A stretch of DNA of 64,000 bases from Candidatus Treponema caballi. GTDB taxonomy: Bacteria; Spirochaetota; Spirochaetia; Treponematales; Treponemataceae. The stretch covers positions 50,272 to 114,271 of the forward strand of contig JAGHRS010000020.1 in the NCBI GenBank assembly GCA_018066285.1. Reading direction: 5' to 3'. The notes beneath the pieces are model-generated. The model did not search any database. It saw nothing but the letters and a program-made list of their open reading frames with translations, and was not told the DNA's origin. A program made the position numbers and the translations under genes. This document shows, piece after piece, positions 52,178-58,332 of this stretch; position 1 is the stretch's first letter; every line of letters starts with the position of its first letter.

Positions 52178-53005
52178 ATGAAGAAGATTGAACAATTATC
52201 CCCGGACAGAAAACTGCTCCGCGCCCTGAATAATCGTACGGCAGAGCTTTCAGAAACAGAACGGGAAATCCGGCAGGCTTTGAACCCGGCACCGAATGGC
52301 CGCCTTTACATCCATCATGGGAAGTATTTCCAGATACGGCCGGGGGTCAAGGCGCGCTACCTCAAAAAAAGCGAAGATACGCTTATCCGCGCACTGGCTC
52401 AGAAAACGTACAACAAAGCGCTGCTCTGCCGCATTCGCACAGAGCGCATCCTGTTGGAAAAACTGATTGCGCTGCTTGAGAAACGGCCTGTCAGCGCTTT
52501 GTGGACCCGCTATACAAAGACGCGCCAAAAGCTTATCCGGCCCGCAACCCTGAGTGATGATGCCTATGCAAAAGAGTGGAGCACCGTACACTACAAAAAG
52601 CTGGGGTTCAAAGAAGATGAGCCTGTTCTGCTAAGTGCCGGCGGCATCCGGATGCGTTCAAAAAGCGAACTGCTCATAGCGGCGCTGCTTGAAAAATGCG
52701 GAATTCCTTACCGATACGAATACCCGCTTGAAATAGCAGACCAGTCTGGCAGCAAAAAGCAGTTCCGTCCCGATTTTTACTGCCTTGAGCCAGAAACGCG
52801 CCGCGAGTTTGTGTGGGAGCACTTCGGCCTTATGGATGACACCGCGTATCGGGTCCGCGCAGAAGATAAAATGGAGACGTTCTTTTTTTCAGATGCATTC
52901 AATGAGCGGAACTTCATTGTGACTTTTGAAGAAAAAGATCATCCGCTCAACATAGCTGAAGTGGCGTCGAAACTGACTTATTTCCTTGACACAATCAAAA
53001 AGTGA
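52178..53005 (+). CDS. Nuclease-like protein B, paralogue of protein A, beside a hairpin array
   Basis: 275 residues, no named family. N-terminal half basic and helical (NGRLYIHHGKYFQIRPGVKARYLKKSEDTLIRALAQKTYNK), matching protein A's GRRRRYLSKKQLELIRVLAQK region. The C-terminal half has the same catalytic-like pattern at the same spacing: Glu164 in RMRSKSELLIAALLEKCGIPYRYEYPL, Asp199 in FRPDFYCLEP and Glu214-His215 in FVWEHFGLMDDTAY. Overall identity with A is moderate, so the two are old paralogues. Each lies directly behind a hairpin array, but of a different repeat family. A predicted PD-(D/E)XK-like DNA or RNA nuclease; activity is inference. Confidence 0.78.
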   Translation: MKKIEQLSPDRKLLRALNNRTAELSETEREIRQALNPAPNGRLYIHHGKYFQIRPGVKARYLKKSEDTLIRALAQKTYNKALLCRIRTERILLEKLIALLEKRPVSALWTRYTKTRQKLIRPATLSDDAYAKEWSTVHYKKLGFKEDEPVLLSAGGIRMRSKSELLIAALLEKCGIPYRYEYPLEIADQSGSKKQFRPDFYCLEPETRREFVWEHFGLMDDTAYRVRAEDKMETFFFSDAFNERNFIVTFEEKDHPLNIAEVASKLTYFLDTIKK

Positions 53006-53018
53006 AAGCGAGTCGCTC

Positions 53019-53633
53019 TTACACTTTCGCCCGGATTGCTTCAAGCTCCGCGCGCGTAAAGACAACCGGCTTCGCATTCGGGATGGGCCGCTTCCACGCT
53101 ACCGTGAAGTCCAGATTGTCACGCAGGGCAAGGAGCGGCATCATGACGCCGCCGTGCGTTACCAGCAGAATGTCGCCATCGCTGTCGCCAGCGGCCATGT
53201 CGGCGACCCCGGCTTCCGAAAGCGCCTCGTCCAGCGCGCGGAAAAAGCGCTCGAGCACCAGCTGGTACGACTCGCCGCCTGAAATGATGTGATGCCGCCT
53301 GTCAGCAGCGAACGCGGCATACTCATCCGGGAACTCAGCCATCACCTCTGCCCAGGAGTGCGCCTCAAAAATGCCGAGGTTCATCTCCTCAAGGCCGCTC
53401 AACACGCGGACAGGAATATCAAAGCCCTTTCCGACCGTTTCGGCAGTGACGCGCGCCCTCTTTTGAAAGCTTGAGAAAATGCGCCGGATGTTGTATCCAC
53501 TGTCCTTCAGATTCCTGCAGAGCTCCTCAGCCTGTACGAGCCCGTGCTCGTTCAGGTCCGTGTCTGTCTTCCCCTGTATTTTGAACGCGACGTTCCAGTC
53601 AGTTTCCCCATGGCGGGCGATTAAGATTCTCAT
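53019..53633 (-). CDS. Histidine phosphatase (phosphoglycerate mutase-like)
   Basis: 204 residues. RHG motif LIARHGETDWN, then IFSSFQKRARVTAETV, the Glu in LEEMNLGIFEAHSW, and the second His in LLVTHGGVMMPLL. Broad-specificity phosphatase rather than a glycolytic mutase, judging by sequence type. Its start overlaps the stop of the PfkB gene by four bases (ATGA), so they form an operon. Confidence 0.92.
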   Translation of the reverse strand: MRILIARHGETDWNVAFKIQGKTDTDLNEHGLVQAEELCRNLKDSGYNIRRIFSSFQKRARVTAETVGKGFDIPVRVLSGLEEMNLGIFEAHSWAEVMAEFPDEYAAFAADRRHHIISGGESYQLVLERFFRALDEALSEAGVADMAAGDSDGDILLVTHGGVMMPLLALRDNLDFTVAWKRPIPNAKPVVFTRAELEAIRAKV

Positions 53634-54712
53634 ATGATGACTTCCTCCCGTCTCGGTACGCTTGCGGCGGCGCCTGCCCGCGTCACGCTGATTGCGGCGG
53701 CGGTTGTCGCCATCTGGAGCGCGCGGGACAAAGTGGCTCCCGACATGATTTCTGCCACAAAGTAGCCGGTGAACGTGTCGCCTGCTGCGGTCGTATCCAC
53801 CGCTTTCACGCTGAGTGCCGCCTGTTCGCGCCGCTCAACGCCGTCCGCGCCCGCTGCCTCGAAAGCGTCAGTTGCCTTATCTGGTGCATCCGCTTGCTCA
53901 TCGCAAACCGCGCGCTCTGCCTTACAAGCGTCTGCTGCCTTATTTGCGCTATCTGCTTTTGAAAGCGAAGCGCCGCATGCCTTATCAGCGTACTCTGGCC
54001 TTGTTGTAGACTCAGCTTCTGAAAGCGCCCCATCCCGCGCTTCATCCACACGGAAGGCGACGCTGCCATCCGCTCCGAGTGTGAACACGCATGACAGATG
54101 CGGCCATTTCTCGTGGATGACGCGCCACGCTTCATCCGGCTGGGCGTGGCCCGTCATCTGCTCTGCCTCAACTTCGTTCACGAGCAGCCAGTCTATCTTT
54201 GCAAAGTCGACATCATCAAGGCGTGCGTCAAACGGGGACGGATTCAGTACAATCTTCATGCCGCGTGCGTGGGCGGCTTCGACAATGCGTGCGTTTGCGT
54301 TTATCTCGTTCTGCAGGACAAGCCAGTCGCCCGCATCAAAATGCGCGAGCGTCTCATCCACCTGCTCATCCGTAATGCACTGGTTGGATCCTCCGTACAG
54401 GATGATGCAGTTTTCTCCATCTGGATTGACCTGAATGACCGCATTTCCCTGCACCACATCCTGCGTCACAAGGTAATCCGTGTGGACGCCGCTTGCTTCA
54501 AGCACTTCGCGCAACATGGCGCTGCCGTTTCCGAGCACGCCGGCGTGGTACACATCCGCACCTGCACGGGCGAGCGCGACTGACTGGTTCAATCCCTTGC
54601 CGCCCGGATTTACCGACTGCTTATCCGCACTGAGCGTTTCGCCCGGCGCGACGAAATGAGGAACTTCATACACATAATCAAGGTTCAGAGACCCGAAATT
54701 AAGAACACGCAT
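53630..54712 (-). CDS. PfkB-family sugar kinase with a long repeat insertion
   Basis: 360 residues, about 60 more than ribokinases. NFGSLNLDYVYEVPHFVAPGETL and the GGKGLNQSVALARAGADVYHAG substrate strand, with the C-terminal signature AVDTTAAGDTFTGYFVAEI (catalytic Asp). Closest by pattern to ribokinase. Residues about 225-295 are an Ala/Lys/Asp-rich insertion (e.g. ADKACGASLSKADSANKAADACKAERA) lying between two core strands. It is made of three or four I-element copies. TAAAAT lies six bases before the ATG. Coupled with the phosphatase gene. Confidence 0.9.
   Translation of the reverse strand: MRVLNFGSLNLDYVYEVPHFVAPGETLSADKQSVNPGGKGLNQSVALARAGADVYHAGVLGNGSAMLREVLEASGVHTDYLVTQDVVQGNAVIQVNPDGENCIILYGGSNQCITDEQVDETLAHFDAGDWLVLQNEINANARIVEAAHARGMKIVLNPSPFDARLDDVDFAKIDWLLVNEVEAEQMTGHAQPDEAWRVIHEKWPHLSCVFTLGADGSVAFRVDEARDGALSEAESTTRPEYADKACGASLSKADSANKAADACKAERAVCDEQADAPDKATDAFEAAGADGVERREQAALSVKAVDTTAAGDTFTGYFVAEIMSGATLSRALQMATTAAAISVTRAGAAASVPRREEVII
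53846..54030 (-). repeat. Tandem I elements inside the PfkB gene
   Basis: Copies at 53846-53887 (A-P-D-K-A-T-D-A-F-E-A-A-G-A), 53911-53949 (A-N-K-A-A-D-A-C-K-A-E-R-A) and partial ones at 53951-54030. They keep one frame. This is the longest run of the element within a gene in the window. Confidence 0.8.
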
Positions 54713-54753
54713 GTGGATATTTTACCACGAATGCGCCGCAAGCGGATAATCAT

Positions 54754-54783
54754 TTGACCCGCCGGCCTGCAATCCGCTACAAT
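54754..54783 (+). promoter_or_regulatory. DUF89 gene promoter, leaderless geometry
   Basis: TTGACC (54754-54759), 18-base spacer, TACAAT (54778-54783), six bases, ATG 54790. The best example of the leaderless pattern in the window. Confidence 0.7.
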
Positions 54784-54789
54784 CGCTGC

Positions 54790-55689
54790 ATGGAATTCAT
54801 CTTGAGTTGTTCTGCCTGCATCGTTAAGCAGGTCGCACAGGTTGCTGATGCGCTCAATCTCGATAAGGATAAGGCGCGCGATGTCCTCCGCCTCGTGCTC
54901 GCCCAGCTTTCAGAGGCCGATTTCTCCCGCTCAACGCCCGCGCTCATGGGCAACATGTGGGATGTGCTTGAGGCCGCTTTAGGTAAGCGCGATGTGTACG
55001 AGGAGATAAAGGCCGGCTACGACCGCGCCGTGCTCGCACAGCTGCCCGCCCTCAAGGTCCGCATCGACCAGGAGCCGACGGATGAGGCGCGCTTTAACAG
55101 GGCGCTGCTGTTCGCTGTCTGCGGCAACCTGATTGACCTTGCCGCAACCGATGAGTTCGATGTGAACAGCTTTTTCAGCAAGGCGGAAGAGCTTGGCTCA
55201 GAAGAAGCCGGCCGCCGCGCCTTTGCCGTGGATGACCGTGCTGCGCTCTACAAGCGTCTTTTCGGCGCCGGAACGTTGCTTTATCTTGGCGACAACTGCG
55301 GCGAAATCGTGACGGATAAGCTTTTCATACAGGAGATGAAGCGCCAGTTCCCGGCCCTGAAAGTGTACTACGCGGTGAAAGGTCAGGCGGTGCTCAACGA
55401 CGTCACGCACATGGATGCAGAGATTGCCGGTATGGCCGAGGTGGCGGAAGTCATCAGCAACGGCGGAAAGGCTGCGGGCACCGTGCTCTGTGAAGTGTCG
55501 GATGAGTTCAGACGCGTTTTTGACGCTGCGGATGTAATCATCTCCAAAGGACAGGGCAACTTTGAGGGACTCTGGCCGCTCGAAGTCAAAAAAGATGGCA
55601 TTTTCTTTCTGCTTATGGCAAAATGTATATCAATAGCAAAAATATTCGGCGTTGAACCGATGTCCCTCATCTGCAGGCGTGCGGATTAG
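54790..55689 (+). CDS. DUF89/ARMT1-like metal-dependent phosphatase
   Basis: 299 residues. Opens CSACIVKQVAQVADAL with the paired Cys of bacterial DUF89 proteins. Metal and phosphate motifs: LLYLGDNCGEIVTDKLF (Asp, Asn), YYAVKGQAVLNDVTHMDA, DVIISKGQGNFEGL (Lys-Gly-Gln-Gly-Asn) and a C-terminal KC. The family removes phosphate from damaged sugar phosphates and related compounds. The ATG at 54790 is chosen because the promoter's -10 ends six bases before it; an upstream in-frame start would lie inside the promoter. Confidence 0.9.
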   Translation: MEFILSCSACIVKQVAQVADALNLDKDKARDVLRLVLAQLSEADFSRSTPALMGNMWDVLEAALGKRDVYEEIKAGYDRAVLAQLPALKVRIDQEPTDEARFNRALLFAVCGNLIDLAATDEFDVNSFFSKAEELGSEEAGRRAFAVDDRAALYKRLFGAGTLLYLGDNCGEIVTDKLFIQEMKRQFPALKVYYAVKGQAVLNDVTHMDAEIAGMAEVAEVISNGGKAAGTVLCEVSDEFRRVFDAADVIISKGQGNFEGLWPLEVKKDGIFFLLMAKCISIAKIFGVEPMSLICRRAD

Positions 55690-55720
55690 CGGATGGCCGG
55701 ATGCGCCACAGGAGTGAAAA

Positions 55721-56059
55721 ATGAGCGACGAAAAGACAACTGAAACAAAAGCTCCGGATGAGTTTGAGCTTGAAATTGATAAACTTACTCTGACCAAGAC
55801 AGGCTATGAACGCAACCGTAATCTTACCGGATGTGTCGTTGTGCTTCTTGGATACTATATTTACTCGGGAATCCGCGACGGAGACGGCACCTTGTGGTTC
55901 TTCGCGCTGATGGGCGCCATGTTCGTCGTGGCGGGCCTTATCCTGTGGCACAGCTGGAAGGAGACAAAGAAGCTCCAGAGCCAGATTGATGAACTCACTG
56001 CCAGAAAGCGCGAGCGCGACGAAGCCACCGCAGAGGAAGCAGATTCCGCTGATGATTAA
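55721..56059 (+). CDS. Small membrane protein with two helices
   Basis: 112 residues. Acidic N-terminus, two hydrophobic segments (about 34-49 and 58-74: VVVLLGYYIYS and FFALMGAMFVVAGLILW), then a charged coiled-coil tail (KETKKLQSQIDELTARKRERDEATAEE). No family recognised. It starts 31 bases after the DUF89 gene and overlaps the next gene by eight, so all three are probably one operon. Confidence 0.7.
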   Translation: MSDEKTTETKAPDEFELEIDKLTLTKTGYERNRNLTGCVVVLLGYYIYSGIRDGDGTLWFFALMGAMFVVAGLILWHSWKETKKLQSQIDELTARKRERDEATAEEADSADD

Positions 56060-56810
56060 CTACGGCATCTGCCAGTGGTGCCTGCCCGTGAGAGGCCCTG
56101 CCATGTGCGCGGCTGCCCGGGAAGCAGGACTTTCCGGCATCGAACTGGACTTTTCTCCAGAACTTGAAGACCGCGCCGCCTCCTTTCTTGAAGCCGCAGA
56201 AAAAGCCGGCATCGTATTTCCGACACTCGGCATGAACATCTTCTGCTCACAAAGCTACGTCACGCCCGGAAGCGGGAAGTTCTTCGAAGAGCAGGTTACG
56301 CGGGCAGCGGCGCTTGCCGTTAAACTTGGGGCGCACATCCTGCAGCTTCCCGCCTTTTTTGCAAGCGAAATCACCGACGAGGCGACACTCGCCCAGGCGG
56401 CGCGCAACCTGAAGGCAGGCTGTGCCATCGTTGCTGACAACGGCCTTATCCTCGGCACGGAGAACGCGCTGACCCTTGAACAGAACCGCGAGCTTTTTGC
56501 GCTTGTCGACAGCCCTGCCTTACGCTTTTATTTTGATACGCAGAACCTGTGGCGCATGAAAGGCATGACCAACCGCCCCGTTTTCACCGGCATGCGGGAT
56601 AAGCTCTGCGAGGTTCATGTGAAGGACAGCGTCATGGAAAACGGCGAACAGAAGTGGATGACGCTCGCTCAGGGCGATGCTGAGTTTGAAGCGTCCTGCG
56701 CGCTCCTCAAGGACAGCGCCTACAGCGGATGGGTCCTGCTCGAAAACGAGTACACGGATGTTGTGGACATCAGACGCGACCTCGCTGTTGTGAAAGCCAG
56801 GCTCGGTTGA
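56052..56810 (+). CDS. Hydroxypyruvate isomerase-like sugar isomerase
   Basis: 252 residues. TIM barrel of the xylose-isomerase-like family: GLSGIELDFSPELEDRAASF, GAHILQLPAFFAS, LILGTENALT (Glu), LRFYFDTQNLW (Asp), LCEVHVKDSV (His) and GWVLLENEY (Glu). Related in fold to the gene at 28736 but not close. ATG 56052 lies in the last codons of the small membrane protein gene. Confidence 0.85.
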   Translation: MINYGICQWCLPVRGPAMCAAAREAGLSGIELDFSPELEDRAASFLEAAEKAGIVFPTLGMNIFCSQSYVTPGSGKFFEEQVTRAAALAVKLGAHILQLPAFFASEITDEATLAQAARNLKAGCAIVADNGLILGTENALTLEQNRELFALVDSPALRFYFDTQNLWRMKGMTNRPVFTGMRDKLCEVHVKDSVMENGEQKWMTLAQGDAEFEASCALLKDSAYSGWVLLENEYTDVVDIRRDLAVVKARLG

Positions 56811-56833
56811 GCGCTGTCTGGGCTTATGAGATG

Positions 56834-56874
56834 GCCAAATTTCTATTGACATAACGCCAAATGTCTACTATATT
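56834..56874 (+). promoter_or_regulatory. Promoter and direct-repeat operator of the Xre-RES operon
   Basis: TTGACA (56846-56851), 17-base spacer, TATATT (56869-56874). Direct repeats GCCAAATTTCTA (56834-56845) and GCCAAATGTCTA (56856-56867), 22 bases apart, i.e. on the same face of the helix, flank the -35 box. Likely binding sites of the Xre antitoxin. Confidence 0.7.
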
Positions 56875-56893
56875 GAAGGCAGGAGGTACATCT

Positions 56894-57286
56894 ATGCTCG
56901 CAACACGTCACTATTCAAACAATCAGTGCACCTGGCTCCTGAACAACGGTGTTCCCCGTTCAAACTTTGCGAATGTTGCCAGAAAAATTGCATGCGTACC
57001 TGAAAAAGAGCTTGCCGAAGTTGCAGGCTTAAGCCAGCGCACCATTTCGCGCATGAAGCCTGACCAGCTGCTGCCTCCTCAGAATGCGGAAGTCATCATA
57101 TCCATACTCAGAACGTGGGGCAGGGCAGTCGAAGTGTTCGAAGACGAAGACACCGCGCGCACCTGGCTCAAGACGCCGCTCAAAATCCTTGATGGCAAAA
57201 CGCCCCTTGAAGCGACAGGAAACCGTTTCGGTGCCGAACTCGTCCTTGATCTGCTTGGCCGCATCGAACATGGAGTCTACTCCTGA
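56894..57286 (+). CDS. Xre/MbcA/ParS-type antitoxin
   Basis: 130 residues. An N-terminal helix-turn-helix region (LAEVAGLSQRTISRM) precedes the DUF2384 toxin-binding domain (WGRAVEVFEDEDTARTWLKTPLKILDGKTPLEATGNRFGAELVLDLLGRIEHGVYS), whose WLxxP and GxxP-like motifs are typical. AGGAGGT sets the start at 56894. The toxin ATG shares one base with this gene's TGA. Confidence 0.92.
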   Translation: MLATRHYSNNQCTWLLNNGVPRSNFANVARKIACVPEKELAEVAGLSQRTISRMKPDQLLPPQNAEVIISILRTWGRAVEVFEDEDTARTWLKTPLKILDGKTPLEATGNRFGAELVLDLLGRIEHGVYS

Positions 57287-57726
57287 TGCTCCTTTACCGC
57301 ATCGCAAAAGAGCAGTACATCGAAGACTTGTCCGGACTTGGCGCGCGTCTGTATGGCGGCCGCTGGAACGAGAAAGGGTACAGCGCCCTCTACACATCAA
57401 CCTCGCTCAGCCTGTGCATGATGGAAACGCTCGTCCACTGCGAACCGAACGTCATCCCCAAAAACATGTATTTTGCGGAGATGGAACTCCCGGATGAACT
57501 TATCCCCGCAGATTTCTTCACACTACCGGATGGAGAAGATTCCTCCTGGACCGGCACCCAGTGGCTCAAAAAACGCGAAGCTGTCGCCATGAAAGTGCGC
57601 TCAATCATTCTGCCTGCCGAATACGAGCGCGATTACAACATCATCCTGAACCCCGAACATCCGGATTACCAGAAACTCCGCATCACAACAGTCGTTCACT
57701 GCCCGTTCGATTTACGATTATTCTAA
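57286..57726 (+). CDS. RES-domain toxin
   Basis: 146 residues. RES domain with the R-x(n)-E-x(n)-S set: LYRIAKEQYIEDLSGLGARLYGGRWNEKGYSALYTSTSLSLCMMETLVH and later the FDLRLF end. RES toxins degrade NAD+ in known cases. The antitoxin is immediately upstream. After it begins the 606-base noncoding region with hairpins. Confidence 0.92.
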   Translation: MLLYRIAKEQYIEDLSGLGARLYGGRWNEKGYSALYTSTSLSLCMMETLVHCEPNVIPKNMYFAEMELPDELIPADFFTLPDGEDSSWTGTQWLKKREAVAMKVRSIILPAEYERDYNIILNPEHPDYQKLRITTVVHCPFDLRLF

Positions 57727-57754
57727 AAAGAAAGCAGACATTTTCATAATTGTT

Positions 57755-58022
57755 TCGGGCGTCGCGGTCACGTCAGACTACGTCTGCCGTGCCCGCCGGG
57801 CTTTGCGCACTGGCTTGAAGCTTCGCTGCCGGTACCGCTCACGCTCATCCTCCTCACTCGCTTCGCTCCTTGCGGTGGACTGCTCCGCAGGTGCTACAAT
57901 CCCTGACGCGCTTGCTACAATGCAGAGACGTCAAGGCGCGTTCGCAGTGCTCACTTAAAGCCTTGACATCCCTGCTTTGCGGGTGTCTCCACAGTCTACA
58001 CCCGCAATCCCTGACGCGCTTG
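57755..58022 (+). other. G+C-rich leader of the 58.1 kb hairpin array
   Basis: CGGGCGTCGCGG, GCCCGCCGGGCTTTGCGC and GCTACAATCCCTGACGC (the last repeated as CGCAATCCCTGACGC near 58005), in the same order as at 51402-51540. Open frames through it are not supported. Confidence 0.6.
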
Positions 58023-58065
58023 TTCTGATAAGGCATTTGTCCGCTTTTAAGACTTAGCGCGCGGG
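58023..58065 (+). repeat. I element heading the 58.1 kb array
   Basis: TTCTGATAAGGCATTTGTCC followed by GCTTTTAAGACTTAGCGCGCG. The clearest plus-strand intergenic copy; it joins leader and hairpins as at 51540. Confidence 0.75.
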
Positions 58066-58092
58066 CGAAATTTGCTTTATTTTTACGAAACT

Positions 58093-58309
58093 GGTCCCCG
58101 GGAAGGCCGGATTTCGCGTTAAGGGGACCTGCCTTTTTCTGCAAAAATGCCGGAATCGCGTTTTTTTTCGCAATTTTTGCCCAAAATGAATGTGGAAAGA
58201 GCTGAAAATAGCCACGCTTTCCAAACCAGGACAGCGAAAATGCGGATTTTGCCTCATTTCTCCGCACACGGCAGGTCCCCAGGTTGGGAAAATCCACAAA
58301 AAGGGGACC
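58093..58309 (+). repeat. Orphan hairpin array, GGTCCCC variant (two units)
   Basis: Units 58093-58129 and 58274-58309: arms GGTCCCC/GGGGACC enclose 22-23 nt. The arm base change T/A is compensated on both sides, so pairing is conserved relative to the GGCCCCC family. The 181-base distance equals two periods. T-rich sequence follows each. It ends 24 bases before the GH127 stop; no nuclease-like gene is adjacent. Confidence 0.85.
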
Positions 58310-58332
58310 CGAATCGCCAATTTTTAGTGTTT

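Noticed and set aside
44681..53005. Classical RAYT/REP system
   Set aside because: Neither protein shows the HUH motif or the catalytic Tyr helix of RAYT (IS200-type) transposases; the visible pattern is E...PD...EH.
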